A stretch of 64,000 nucleotides of DNA from Betaproteobacteria bacterium (GCA_020621405.1 JAHRYN010000002.1:857676-921675), one strand, 5' to 3'; counted from the stretch's first letter, positions 26,510 through 39,687 are shown. The notes: generated by a model from the letters alone, not told the origin. Translations and numbers: made by a program.

Positions 26510-28393
26510 ATGATCACTCCGACCGCTTTTCTGCTGTCCGGCGTCAGTGCCTACGCCTGCCTGTCGCACATCCAGGTCGGAATCTGGAAGCCGGACAACC
26601 GGAAGCACATTCTCTTTGCCGCGATGTGCCTGTGTTCGGCGATCGTCGCACCCTTTCACGCCCTGTCGCTGACGTCCACGTCCATCCCCGAATTCGCCTT
26701 CAACTCCCACTGGAGCTATTCGGTCAATTTCGTTTTCACCATCTGCATGCTGTGGTTTGTCGCCGCCTACACCGGAAAACGGCCGATCTGGCTGCTGGCC
26801 GGCTTCAGCGCGATCTTCGCCCTGATGATGGTCGTCTCGATCCAGCGGCCTTACGGCCTGCAGTTCAATTCGATCACCCACCTCCGGGTGATGGAACTGC
26901 CCTGGGGCGACACCTTCGTCATCCCGGAAGGCGAAGTCAGCACCCTGTTCAAGTTCGCGGTGGTGTTTTACCTGACAGCACTCGGCTACATGCTCTACGC
27001 CATGCGCAGTCTGGTACGCCGCAGCCCGACACGCAACAACATCGGCATGATGATCGCCCTGAGCCTGTTCGCTGCGAGCTATGTCGAAGCCATTCTGGTC
27101 AGAACCGGCCTCATCAACGTCCTTCCGCTGGGCCTGTTTGGCGGTCTGGGCCTGGTCATCGTAATGAGCATGGTGCTCAATCAGGAGCACAGCGACGAGC
27201 GCAAGGCGGCGGCACTGGCCATCGAACGCGAACACACACGCCTGGCTACCATCCTGAAGACGGCGAGCGACGGCATCTACATCATCGACCGGAACGGCCT
27301 GCTGATCGATGCCAACGACGCCTTCCTCGATCTGGTCGGCTTCGACCGGGATGCGATCGGGAAACGCCTGATCAGCGAATGGAACGCGCAATTCGACAAC
27401 GCCGCCTTGCGCAAGCTGATACAGGGCATGCTGGGCCGTGACGATCCATCGGTTTTTGAAACCCGTATCCGGCGACGGAACGGCACCGTTCTGGATGTGG
27501 AAACCACGACCAAGTCCGTTGATCTGGACGGGACACGATACCTGTGCTGCGCGTCGCGTGACATCACGGAGCGCAAGTCCCGGCAGCTCGAACTGGAGCG
27601 GTGCGTACTGGCCCGCACGGAAGAACTGGCCACGGCCAGAGCGGAAGCCGAATGCGCCAATGCGGTGAAAACACGCTTCATGGCCAACGTCAGTCACGAA
27701 ATGCGCACGCCGATGAACTGCATCCTGGGGCTCGCCGACATCGGCAGGCGCAAGGTGGGCAAGGAATCCGATGACGCGATCCGCGGCTACTTCGACAAGG
27801 TGCTCGACTCCGGAAACCGGCTGAACAAGCTCATGGAGTCCCTGCTGAACCTGGCGTTCGATGCCTGGAAGGAGCAATCGGGCATTGCGGAAAAAGATCT
27901 GCGGATGGTGTCGCCGGAAGCACTGATCATTCAGGCCATCAGCCTGATGACGAGCACTGCCGCAAGGCGGCAGCAGAAGATCGTGCTCGAGCGGGCGTCG
28001 GCCATCCCGAGCGTGCAAGGAGATGAGTCGCGTCTGCGTCAGGTGCTGGAATGCCTGCTGGGCAACGCGCTGCGATACTCGCCCGAGCACGCGACCGTCA
28101 CGATCAGGATCCGGGAAAGACCGAGCAGCCGTGCGGGCGCGTCGAATACTGTCTGCATCCAGATCATCGACGAGGGATGCGGCGTGCCGGAAAAGGAAAT
28201 GGACGCGATCTTCGAGCCCTTCTACGAGAGCTCGCGGACCGCCACCGGCGCCGGTGGCACCGGGCTGGGGCTGGCGCTGTGCAAGAGCATCGTGCAGCGC
28301 CACAAGGGACGCATCACGGTTTCGAACCGACCCGAGGGCGGCGCGATATTCGAGGTCACCCTGCCCGTCATGCACGCGCTCGGCATCGAGTGA
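26510..28393 (+). CDS. Membrane PAS histidine kinase
   Basis: The 627-residue protein (ATG 26510; ATG 26480 would add 10 residues) has a multi-helix N-terminal membrane module, about 5-225, with roughly seven hydrophobic segments. A PAS domain follows (about 245-360, ILKTASDGIYIIDRNGLLI), then a coiled region and a HisKA domain with VSHEMRTPMNCILGL. The ATPase domain has LGNALRYSP (N box), DEGCGVPE and GGTGLGLALC. It lacks a receiver domain, so it must act through a separate response regulator, and none is adjacent. The ligand seen by the membrane part is unknown. A hairpin terminator follows. Confidence 0.9.
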   Translation: MITPTAFLLSGVSAYACLSHIQVGIWKPDNRKHILFAAMCLCSAIVAPFHALSLTSTSIPEFAFNSHWSYSVNFVFTICMLWFVAAYTGKRPIWLLAGFSAIFALMMVVSIQRPYGLQFNSITHLRVMELPWGDTFVIPEGEVSTLFKFAVVFYLTALGYMLYAMRSLVRRSPTRNNIGMMIALSLFAASYVEAILVRTGLINVLPLGLFGGLGLVIVMSMVLNQEHSDERKAAALAIEREHTRLATILKTASDGIYIIDRNGLLIDANDAFLDLVGFDRDAIGKRLISEWNAQFDNAALRKLIQGMLGRDDPSVFETRIRRRNGTVLDVETTTKSVDLDGTRYLCCASRDITERKSRQLELERCVLARTEELATARAEAECANAVKTRFMANVSHEMRTPMNCILGLADIGRRKVGKESDDAIRGYFDKVLDSGNRLNKLMESLLNLAFDAWKEQSGIAEKDLRMVSPEALIIQAISLMTSTAARRQQKIVLERASAIPSVQGDESRLRQVLECLLGNALRYSPEHATVTIRIRERPSSRAGASNTVCIQIIDEGCGVPEKEMDAIFEPFYESSRTATGAGGTGLGLALCKSIVQRHKGRITVSNRPEGGAIFEVTLPVMHALGIE

Positions 28394-28468
28394 GTGCCCC
28401 TGGCGCGGCGGCCGGCTAAAAACTGCGTGTGCCCGTTGTGCGGCGACTGCATCCGGAATCGGCAAAGA

Positions 28469-28500
28469 AAAACCCGCCCCTGGCAGGCGGGCGGGTTCGT
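28469..28500. terminator. Bidirectional terminator-like hairpin
   Basis: AACCCGCCC pairs with GGGCGGGTT around a short loop, preceded by an A-run and followed by a T-rich tail, so it can work on both strands. It lies between the converging kinase and GDT1-family genes. Confidence 0.7.
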
Positions 28501-28531
28501 TTCCTCTGGCCGGTAACGCCCGGCGCCGGTC

Positions 28532-29107
28532 TCAGTGCAGCAGGCTGTCGATCTTGAACAGCGTGAGCAGGCCCATGAACGCGAAGATGGCCGCCGCGAT
28601 CGAGTGAACCAGCTTCATCGGGATGCGCGAGCCGAACTTGTCGCCGACGAACACGGCCGGCACGTCCGCGATCAGCATGCCCAGCGTCGTGCCCATGACG
28701 ACCAGCACCGGATTGGCGTAGTGGGCCGCCATGGCGATGGTCGCGATCTGCGTCTTGTCACCCATTTCGGCGAGGAAGAAAGTGATCAGCGTGGCGCCGA
28801 ACACGCCGACGTGCTTGGCCACCTGGGTCTCCTCCTCCTCGATCTTGTCCGGAATCAGCGTCCACACCGCCATGCCGATGAAGGACAGGCCGAGTACCCA
28901 GCGCAGCACTTCGGGGCTGAGCACCGAAGTGATCCAGGCACCCAGGGCACCGGCCAGGCCATGATTGACCACGGTGGCGCACAGGATGCCGGCGATGATG
29001 GGCAGCGGCTTCTTGAAGCGCGCCGCGAGGATGAAGGCGAGCAGCTGGGTCTTGTCGCCGATTTCGGCGAGGGCGACCACGCCGGTCGAAATGAGGAGAG
29101 CTTCCAT
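28532..29107 (-). CDS. TMEM165/GDT1 (UPF0016) family cation transporter
   Basis: The 191-residue protein starts at ATG 29107 (MEALLIS). It has about six membrane helices in two repeats, each with the family signature E-x-G-D-K-T: ALAEIGDKTQLLAF near the start and FLAEMGDKTQIATI in the second half. An acidic cytosolic loop (DKIEEEETQ) separates the halves. Known: the family exports Mn2+ or exchanges Ca2+/Mn2+ for H+; bacterial members such as MneA protect against manganese. A yybP-ykoY manganese riboswitch would be expected in some relatives, but the leader lacks its conserved core. It is divergent from a DCC-family gene. Confidence 0.88.
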   Translation of the reverse strand: MEALLISTGVVALAEIGDKTQLLAFILAARFKKPLPIIAGILCATVVNHGLAGALGAWITSVLSPEVLRWVLGLSFIGMAVWTLIPDKIEEEETQVAKHVGVFGATLITFFLAEMGDKTQIATIAMAAHYANPVLVVMGTTLGMLIADVPAVFVGDKFGSRIPMKLVHSIAAAIFAFMGLLTLFKIDSLLH

Positions 29108-29417
29108 GATCAGTACCTGGGCCGGTCGGAATGCGTGGCCGGACCCCGCAGCCGATCGGTCCGGAAGCGGCGGGATCCAGTATCCGGCCGGGGCGGAAGC
29201 ACGGCCGGGCCGCGGCCATTCGCACATGCCGGCACCCGTCCGGAAACAACTCCGCCCCGACGGCGGCCGGAGGGTAGCACGAAGCCGGACATCAACCGGC
29301 TGCCGGACTGCGGGCGATGACCGTCGGCCGTTGCACAAGTCGTCGCATTGAACGATTCCCATGCCGCTGCGTCAGAACGCCTTCCCCGCCAGCACGCCGG
29401 ATTCGAGGACGACTTCG

Positions 29418-29870
29418 ATGGTAGCGACGCAACACAGGAGCCCCGCACCGCCGACCGCAGCGCCAGCCGGTGATGGCCCTGACGCGGCAATCGAGGTTCT
29501 GTACGACGGCAGCTGTCCGCTGTGCCGGCGTGAAATCGCCCTGTACCGCGGACTCGAGCCGCTGCGCCCGGTGCGCTGGCTCGACGTCAGCGATCCGCTG
29601 CTGACGCCGCTGCCGGACCGGCAGCGCGCCGCCTTTCTTTCCCGCTTCCACATCAGACGGCAGGACGGCCAGCTGCTGAACGGCGCGCGCGCCTTCATCG
29701 CGCTTTGGGCCGCACTGCCCGGCTGGCGCTGGCTGGCCCGGCTGGCGGTGCTGCCGGGCGTCCCGTCGCTGCTCGAACTGGCGTATCGGGGCTTCCTGCT
29801 CGTGCGTCCGGGGCTGCAGCGCATCGCGCGCCGGTCGGGCACACCGGATCGGACCTGGCCAGCGCCGTGA
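29418..29870 (+). CDS. DCC (DUF393) family thioredoxin-like protein
   Basis: The 150-residue protein starts at ATG 29418 (GAGG upstream). The defining motif, VLYDGSCPLCRREIALYR, gives the C-x-x-C pair at the start of a thioredoxin-like fold, followed by WLDVSD and NGARAFIALWAALPGW. Family members are presumed thiol-disulfide oxidoreductases; the true substrates are not known. It is soluble, with no signal peptide. It lies just upstream of catalase remnants on the same strand. Confidence 0.82.
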   Translation: MVATQHRSPAPPTAAPAGDGPDAAIEVLYDGSCPLCRREIALYRGLEPLRPVRWLDVSDPLLTPLPDRQRAAFLSRFHIRRQDGQLLNGARAFIALWAALPGWRWLARLAVLPGVPSLLELAYRGFLLVRPGLQRIARRSGTPDRTWPAP

Positions 29871-29895
29871 TGATGACCGTACCCGCCAGCCGCGC

Positions 29896-30206
29896 GCACC
29901 CTGGCCAACGTGGTACCCGCCTGGGCTACTCGCCGGAAACGATGCGGTGAGGCCGGCTGTTCGGCTTCCATGTCGCCCGGCTCTATCGGGTCGGCACCAA
30001 CCATCAGCACCTGCCGGTCAATGAACTCCGCCGCCTCAGCCGCAACCAGCAGCGCGACGGCCAGATGGTCATCCACAACAGCGGGGCCGCTGAGTCAGGT
30101 CAGCGATGAGATCCGGCAGCGCCAGCTCGGCCATTTCGACAAGGCCGACCCGGCCTGCGGCGCGGGCGTGCGGGCCGCACTGAAGGCACGCGGCGTGGCG
30201 GCATGA
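29896..30206 (+). pseudogene. Decayed catalase gene fragment (C-terminal third)
   Basis: Three pieces of a heme catalase can be read in two frames. First comes LANVVP from 29901. After a frameshift, GYSPETMR is followed by a TGA (29948), then RLFGFHVARLYRVGTNHQHLPVN and NQQRDGQMVIHNSG. Finally, from about 30093 in another frame, SQVSDEIRQRQLGHFDKADP and GAGVRAAL end at the natural stop (30206). These match the catalase order ANVVPGxGYSPDKMLQxRLF, the heme-proximal R-x-x-x-Y region and the C-terminal GHFxKADPxYGAGV. The N-terminal two thirds and about 100 residues before the last piece are missing. It is not functional. Confidence 0.85.
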
Positions 30207-30237
30207 CGCACCGGAGCGGCCGGCCGGAGCGGAAGCT

Positions 30238-34089
<3,852 letters not shown>

Positions 34090-34704
34090 GAAAAAAACCC
34101 CGGCGTGCGTCGCCAAGCCGTGAATACGCTGCAAAACGCTTCTGTCACCTTGCCACCTATCTTTTGCGCGCACGATGACAGCGGCCTGAAGTCGCTGCGA
34201 CAGGCCGGTCCGGACGCACTAAATGATTGAATATTTGCGGGAATTTTTACCAGTGTACGCTACCGGTTTTTGCCGATTTGTGAAAAAACGATACGCGCAA
34301 AGCCCCGTCCCGACTTGATCCTGCGCACGGAAACCGCTGCCGGAGGTAGTGCGCGCGAAATCCCCTACGGTCCCCGAAAACGCTGCCGGCGGAGTGTCAC
34401 GCAGTCCTGCCGGAACCATCGCTTTTTATCACTGAAGCCGGCGTGGCGAACCGTCCGGTCATCAATACCCGATCCTGTGGATGGCGGGGCGGCCCGTCGC
34501 CCGTCGATAATCCGGTCGATCAGCCGCAGTCGCGACTGATCGAGCAGCGACACGGGCGCGATCGAGAGGATGGCGCTCCGACGGCGCCGGCTGAAGCGGG
34601 CATGCGGCAACTGCCCCGATGGCCTGCGTCGTGTTGTCGGAGCGCGGCTTGCCGCACCGGCACGACTCGTCGGATCATGCCGGCTCCATCCGGAGAGCAA
34701 GAAC
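34090..34704. other. Intergenic region, divergent hybrid kinase / SDR
   Basis: No gene is supported. The stretch 34220-34310 is markedly AT-rich for this genome and probably holds promoters for one or both neighbours. A run of seven T on the minus strand directly precedes the kinase GTG at 34089. The segment 34310-34345 has a few bases in common with c-di-GMP riboswitches, but the fold is not satisfied. Confidence 0.5.
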
Positions 34705-35436
34705 ATGAAAGCCGTACTGACCGGTCACAGCCGCGGGCTCGGAGCCGCCATTCTGGACGCCCTGCAGGCGCGCGGCGTGCCGGTGCTGGCGCTGGCGCGC
34801 AGCCGGTGTGATCTGCCGCGGGACGGCTCGGGCATCACCCAGGTCTGTCTGGATCTGGGCGACCCGCAAGCGCTGATCGACTGGCTGGCCGGCGACACAC
34901 TGCGCACTTTTCTGGCCGGCTGCGACCGCGTGCTGCTGATCAACAACGCCGGCACGCTGGGACCGGTGCATCCGCTGGGAGCCCAGGGCGCCGAACGGAT
35001 CGCCCCTGCGCTGGCACTCGACATCGCGGCACCGCTGATGCTGGCCGACGCCCTGGTCGCCGCCAGCCCGCAGGCGCGCGAGCGGCGCATCCTGCATGTG
35101 TCGAGCGGCGCGGCGCAGACGCCGTACGCCGGCTGGTCGATCTACTGCGCCAGCAAGGCGGCGCTGGACCAGCATGCCCGGGCGGCCGCGCTCGACGCAC
35201 CCGCCGGCACACGCATCGTCAGCCTCGCACCGGGCGTGGTCGATACCGCGATGCAGGCGGAAATACGTGCCACGCCAGTCGAAAATTTTCCGCAGAAGAC
35301 GCGTTTCGAAGCGCTCGCGCGCGACGGCCAGCTGTCCAGCCCTGCGGACTGCGCACGCCGCCTGCTCGATTACATGCTGTCGGAGGCGTTCGGCGCGCAG
35401 CCGGTGGTCAATCTGCGCGACATCCCGGGTCGCTGA
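34705..35436 (+). CDS. Short-chain dehydrogenase/reductase, sepiapterin-reductase-like
   Basis: The 243-residue protein starts at ATG 34705 (GGAGAG upstream). It is a classical SDR: TGHSRGLG cofactor loop at residues 6-13, LINNAGTLGP, HVSSGAA with the catalytic Ser, and IYCASKAAL with Tyr and Lys. Overall it looks like sepiapterin reductase or benzil reductase homologs that reduce carbonyls with NADPH. The substrate is not predictable. It is monocistronic and convergent with a c-di-GMP phosphodiesterase. Confidence 0.85.
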   Translation: MKAVLTGHSRGLGAAILDALQARGVPVLALARSRCDLPRDGSGITQVCLDLGDPQALIDWLAGDTLRTFLAGCDRVLLINNAGTLGPVHPLGAQGAERIAPALALDIAAPLMLADALVAASPQARERRILHVSSGAAQTPYAGWSIYCASKAALDQHARAAALDAPAGTRIVSLAPGVVDTAMQAEIRATPVENFPQKTRFEALARDGQLSSPADCARRLLDYMLSEAFGAQPVVNLRDIPGR

Positions 35437-35472
35437 GACGCGGCCCGTCCGGCGCGCCGGCGGACGCTGCGG

Positions 35473-37023
35473 TCAGGGATGGGTTGCGAGGAAGTCGCGG
35501 AATTCGGCGGCGTCCATCGGGCGGGCGTACAGGAAACCCTGCGCGATCTCGACGCCCTGTTCGCGCAGATAGGCGGCCTGATGTTCGGTCTCGACGCCCT
35601 CGGCCACCATCTGCAGCTTGCGCGCACGCGCGATCTCGGCGATGTGCGGCACCAGCGGTGCATGCGGCGACTCGGCACCGATGATGCTGACGAAGGCACG
35701 GTCTATCTTCAGCGCATCGACCGGCAGGTCGTCGAGATAGGACAGGCTGGAATAGCCGGTGCCGAAATCGTCGAGCAGCACGCGGTGGCCCTGCCCGCGC
35801 AGCTGCTCAAGCACGAGGCCGGCGGAACCTGCCTGTATCAGGTTGCGTTCGGTGAGTTCGAGCTCGATCTGGCTGCGCCGGATGCCGTTGCCGTCGAGCG
35901 CGTCGGACAGCAGCTCGGCCAGACCGCCGCGCTCGAGGTCGTGTGACGCCAGGTTCAGCGATACCGTCAGTTCGGGTCGGCGCTGCAGCAGGTCGCCGAT
36001 TTCCGATACCGCGGTGCGCAGCACGCGCGCCGTGATTTCATGTTCGAAGCCGGAGTGCTCGGCCAGATGCACAAGGTCGTCGGTACTCATGACCGGCTCG
36101 TTCTGGTCCGGCCAGCGCACCAGCAGTTCGGCGCCGACGCAATGCCCGTCGGACAGGCGGATCTGCGGGTGATAGGCGACGCGCAGTTCGCCGCGACGGA
36201 TCGCCGCCAGCAGCGCGGTCGCCGGCGAGAAGTACTGCTGCGAGAACCGCCGTACCGCCCAGATCAGGATGGCGCTGACCAGCAGGCCGAGCAGGGTCGT
36301 CATGATCAGGGGCTCGGTCCACGCGGCGAGCAGGCGGGCGCGCGACTGCGCGCCGACCACCACGATGGGCAGTCGTTCGGACTGCGACACCGCGAACAGA
36401 CGGTCACCTTGGATGCGCTCGCGCCCGATCACCGCGGTATCGATCATGCTGGGCAGCAGCGGTTCATCGTCGTTGGCCAGCGGCAGCCAGTCGGTCGTGC
36501 TGAGCACCGCAAGCTGGGTATCGCTGACACTGCGCGCCAGGAAGTGACTGGCGTGGATGAACGCCACATGCGAACCGCGACTGATCGCCACCGACGGGCG
36601 GACGTCGTCGAGCGGATTGGTGAGCCTGAACCAGATCTGCCGTCCGCTGCCGTCACTCCAGTCGGCGGCCGGCAGCGGGCGCGGCGCATCGGATTCGCCC
36701 ATATTGCTGCACAGGATGCGGCCGTTTTCGGCGTAGGCGATTTCGCGCACGAAAGGCGTGCAGTAGGCGATCTGGCGCAGACGCTCGATGTGGGCCGGCG
36801 AACACGCCGGCTGCGGAAAGCTGTCCAGGCCGTGCAGTTCCGACTGTGCGTCCTCGAACACCTGCTCGGCCCGCATCAGCGCCTGCTGCGCCAGCGCATC
36901 GAGGTGCACCGTCTCGACCTTGAGCGTATAGACCCACGACACATACAGCGCAGCCGCCACCGGCAGCAGCCCGGCGAACAGGGCCGCCACAGTCAGCAGT
37001 GTGGTCAGTGCGCGACGTCGCAT
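35473..37023 (-). CDS. CSS-motif EAL-domain c-di-GMP phosphodiesterase
   Basis: The 516-residue protein has an N-terminal helix, a periplasmic CSS-type domain (about 35-235) with redox-candidate cysteines in QPACSPAHI, IAYCTPF and RILCSNMG, a second helix (about 238-258) and an EAL domain (about 270-510). The signature Glu is retained as ELLVRW instead of EALIRW, with LELTERNL, LDDFGTGYSSLSYL and VAEGVETE. Known: in CSS-EAL proteins (PdeB/PdeC type) periplasmic disulfide formation controls c-di-GMP breakdown. DsbA is encoded elsewhere in this window. A LacI-type palindrome lies 63 bases upstream of the start. Confidence 0.9.
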   Translation of the reverse strand: MRRRALTTLLTVAALFAGLLPVAAALYVSWVYTLKVETVHLDALAQQALMRAEQVFEDAQSELHGLDSFPQPACSPAHIERLRQIAYCTPFVREIAYAENGRILCSNMGESDAPRPLPAADWSDGSGRQIWFRLTNPLDDVRPSVAISRGSHVAFIHASHFLARSVSDTQLAVLSTTDWLPLANDDEPLLPSMIDTAVIGRERIQGDRLFAVSQSERLPIVVVGAQSRARLLAAWTEPLIMTTLLGLLVSAILIWAVRRFSQQYFSPATALLAAIRRGELRVAYHPQIRLSDGHCVGAELLVRWPDQNEPVMSTDDLVHLAEHSGFEHEITARVLRTAVSEIGDLLQRRPELTVSLNLASHDLERGGLAELLSDALDGNGIRRSQIELELTERNLIQAGSAGLVLEQLRGQGHRVLLDDFGTGYSSLSYLDDLPVDALKIDRAFVSIIGAESPHAPLVPHIAEIARARKLQMVAEGVETEHQAAYLREQGVEIAQGFLYARPMDAAEFRDFLATHP

Positions 37024-37085
37024 CGTTGCGTTCTTCTATCGGCAACCGCTGGAGCGGTTTTTGTATGTGTGCACGAGTGCGCAGT

Positions 37086-37097
37086 GTAAGCGCTTAC
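37086..37097. promoter_or_regulatory. Perfect 12-bp palindrome, LacI/GalR-type operator candidate
   Basis: GTAAGCGCTTAC with its central CG is the form bound by many LacI-family repressors. On the minus strand its right half overlaps a possible -35 (TTACAC) 16 bases before CATACA, so binding would block transcription of the CSS-EAL gene. No LacI-family gene is in the window. Confidence 0.45.
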
Positions 37098-37184
37098 CGG
37101 CTCCGCCGCGGCAGCCAAAGCGGCGGGGACCGGCAGAAATCGTGCGCGCGGACCGCCGGCAGGCCCGGCCGCGGTCCGCTGCGC

Positions 37185-38099
37185 TCAGGGCAGGCGCAGC
37201 ATCAGTTCGATCCGCGCCTGGACCGGCGTCAGCGTTCCTGCCGCCGGCAGCGCGCTGTCCGGTGACCCGGACACGCAGCCGCGGCCGACGCGGGTGGAGC
37301 GCAGCACCGCGATGCCGCTGCGCTGCGCGCGCAGCAGCGCCTGTTCGAGCGGCGCGCCCAGCGTGCCATTGCCGGTGCAGGCGGCGACGATGCCGCGGGT
37401 GCCGAGCGCGGCCAGCGCATCGACCAGCACACCGTCGGCGCCGGCGCAGTTCATGACGATGTCGACGCGCGGCCAGTCCGTGCGCAGCGCATGCGCCAGG
37501 CCGAGCGCCTCGCCCTGCGGCCAGTCGCGCAGCCGGCGCAGCGCACCGGCCTCCATATAGCCGAGCGGGCCGGCATCACCGGAGTCGAAGGCATCCATGC
37601 GCCAGGTGTGGGTCTTGCGGACCTCGCTGCCGGCATGCACGGTGCCGGCGACACAGGCCAGCACGCCGCGCGCCTCCGGCAGCGCGGACAGGCAGACCGA
37701 ATCGAGCAGGTTCTGCGGACCATCGGCCCCCAGCGCGGTCGCCGGCCGCATCGCCGCAGTCAGCACCACCGGCCTGGACGGCGCCAGCACGCGATGCAGG
37801 AAGTAGGCGGTCTCTTCCAGCGTGTCGGTGCCGTGCGTGATGACGATGCCGGCCACGTCGTCGCGGCCGAGGTGATGCGCCACCCGTTGCGCCAGCGCGC
37901 GCCAGATGGCGAAACTCATGTCCTTGCTGTCGACCTGCGCCACCTGTTCGGTTTCGAGCGCGAACCGGGTCAGCGCGGGAATGGCGGCCACCAGATCGGC
38001 CACGGCGATCTGCGCGGCGACATAGCCGGCACTGTCGTCGACACTGAGCGCCTGCCCGGCGATGGTGCCGCCGGTGCCGAGGATGACGATGCGCTTCAT
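37185..38099 (-). CDS. L-asparaginase (cytosolic, class I/II asparaginase fold)
   Basis: The 304-residue protein starts at ATG 38099. The two catalytic threonine motifs are present: ILGTGGTIAG at residues 6-15 and ITHGTDTLEETAYF near 88-101; a third conserved element is VDGP-like ADGPQNLLDS. There is no signal peptide, so it acts in the cytosol, hydrolysing asparagine to aspartate and ammonia. At 304 residues it is slightly shorter than E. coli AnsA/AnsB (about 330-350). It is divergent from dbpA and probably monocistronic. Confidence 0.9.
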   Translation of the reverse strand: MKRIVILGTGGTIAGQALSVDDSAGYVAAQIAVADLVAAIPALTRFALETEQVAQVDSKDMSFAIWRALAQRVAHHLGRDDVAGIVITHGTDTLEETAYFLHRVLAPSRPVVLTAAMRPATALGADGPQNLLDSVCLSALPEARGVLACVAGTVHAGSEVRKTHTWRMDAFDSGDAGPLGYMEAGALRRLRDWPQGEALGLAHALRTDWPRVDIVMNCAGADGVLVDALAALGTRGIVAACTGNGTLGAPLEQALLRAQRSGIAVLRSTRVGRGCVSGSPDSALPAAGTLTPVQARIELMLRLP

Positions 38100-38236
38100 G
38101 AGAGGGCTGCCCGCAGGATGGAGTTGCCGCATTCTCGCGGAGCGGCCGCCGGCAAGGCAAGGCCGGCCGGATCTCGGCAGGGCCTGCGCCCGCGGACGGC
38201 GCGGCCGTTGTCGCGGCACGACCTCTATAATCCGTC

Positions 38237-39655
38237 ATGACCACGCCACCCGCTCCCCCCGCCGCAGCCGATGCGGCACCCGAAACACGCTTCGATTCCC
38301 TGCCGCTGTCGCCGGAGACGCTGGGCAACCTGACCAGCCTCGGCTATCTGGCGATGACGCCGGTACAGGCGGCCGCGCTGCCGCTGGCGCTGGCCGGGCG
38401 CGACCTGATCGCGCAAGCGAAGACCGGCAGCGGCAAGACCGCCGCGTTCGCGCTGCCGCTGCTGGCCCGGCTCAATCCGCGCTGGTTCTCGCCGCAGGCG
38501 CTGGTGCTGTGTCCGACACGCGAGCTGGCCGACCAGGTGGCCAAGGAAATCCGCCGGCTGGCGCGCGCCACCGACAACATCAAGGTGGTGACGCTGTGCG
38601 GCGGCGCCAAGATGGGGCCGCAGATCGGCAGCCTGGAACACGGCGCGCATGTCGCCGTCGGTACGCCGGGCCGCATCATGGATCACCTGGAACGCGGCAC
38701 GCTCGACCTGCGCGGACTGAACACGCTGGTGCTGGACGAAGCCGACCGCATGCTGGACATGGGCTTCTTCGACGACATCACCTTCATCGCGAAGCAGTGT
38801 CCGGCGCAGCGCCAGACCCTGCTGTTCTCGGCCACCTTCCCGGCCGGCATCGAGAAGCTGGCATCGCAGTTCCTGCGCACGCCGGAACGGGTGCAGGTCG
38901 AAACGCGGCACACCGGCGGCAAGATCCGCCAGCGCTTCTTCGAGATCGACAACAGCGAGCGGCTGGACGCGGTGGCACAGCTGCTGCGCCACTACCGCCC
39001 GGTCAGCACGCTCGCTTTCTGCAACACCAAGCTGCGCTGCCGCGAACTGGCCGACCGGCTGTGCGCGCAGGGTTTCGAGGCGCTGGCGCTGTACGGCGAC
39101 ATGGAACAGCGCGAGCGCGACCAGGTTCTGGTGCGCTTCGCACACCGCAGCGCGTCGGTGCTGGTGGCCACCGACGTCGCCGCGCGCGGGCTGGACATCG
39201 ACAAGCTTGAGGCGGTGATCAATGTGGACGTGACGCCCGACCCGGAGGTGCATGTACATCGCATCGGCCGCACCGGACGCGGCGACGCCGAAGGCTGGGC
39301 GCTGAGCCTGGTCAGCCGGAACGAGATGGGCCGCGCGCTGCGCATCGAGAAGGCACAGGGTGTGCCGCTCGAATGGCAGCCGCTGGCCGAACTGATGCCG
39401 GACGGCAACGCACCGCTGGTGCCGCCGATGGCCACGTTGCAGATACTGGGCGGACGCAAGGAGAAGATCCGTCCGGGCGACGTGCTGGGCGCGCTGACCG
39501 GCGAAGCCGGGTTCACGCGCGAGCAGGTCGGCCGCATCGATGTGACCGAGTACCTGACCTATGTCGCGGTCGAGCGCAACATCGCCGACGAGGTGGTGCG
39601 CCGGCTCGACGGCGGCCGCGTCAAGGGGCGCGACGTGAAGGTGAAGAAGCTGTAG
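38237..39655 (+). CDS. dbpA: ATP-dependent RNA helicase DbpA
   Basis: The 472-residue protein is a DEAD-box helicase: AQAKTGSGKT (near 57-66), PTRELADQ, TPGRI, LDEADRML, FSATFP in domain 1 and ATDVAARGLD, HRIGRTGR in domain 2. The C-terminal RNA-binding domain (about 397-472) carries LQILGGRKEKIRPGDVLGAL, diagnostic for DbpA. Known: DbpA recognises hairpin 92 of 23S rRNA and remodels late 50S assembly intermediates. It is separated from neighbours on both sides. Confidence 0.96.
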   Translation: MTTPPAPPAAADAAPETRFDSLPLSPETLGNLTSLGYLAMTPVQAAALPLALAGRDLIAQAKTGSGKTAAFALPLLARLNPRWFSPQALVLCPTRELADQVAKEIRRLARATDNIKVVTLCGGAKMGPQIGSLEHGAHVAVGTPGRIMDHLERGTLDLRGLNTLVLDEADRMLDMGFFDDITFIAKQCPAQRQTLLFSATFPAGIEKLASQFLRTPERVQVETRHTGGKIRQRFFEIDNSERLDAVAQLLRHYRPVSTLAFCNTKLRCRELADRLCAQGFEALALYGDMEQRERDQVLVRFAHRSASVLVATDVAARGLDIDKLEAVINVDVTPDPEVHVHRIGRTGRGDAEGWALSLVSRNEMGRALRIEKAQGVPLEWQPLAELMPDGNAPLVPPMATLQILGGRKEKIRPGDVLGALTGEAGFTREQVGRIDVTEYLTYVAVERNIADEVVRRLDGGRVKGRDVKVKKL

Positions 39656-39687
39656 CGGCCGGCGGTAACGGCGAAGCCCGGCGGCCT

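Noticed and set aside
29108-29370. yybP-ykoY manganese riboswitch ahead of the GDT1-family gene
   Set aside because: A GGGGCGGA/TCCGCCCC pairing exists in the leader (about 29188-29260), but the conserved GAGUAG-type loop elements are missing.
29910-30206. Real 98-codon gene
   Set aside because: The frame mixes out-of-frame catalase text with its true C-terminus; it is better explained as a catalase remnant.
34255-34360. c-di-GMP (GEMM-I) riboswitch
   Set aside because: CGCAAAGCC and CCGGAGGTAG resemble parts of the consensus, but the GCAAACC element and the GAAA-capped P1b helix are absent.
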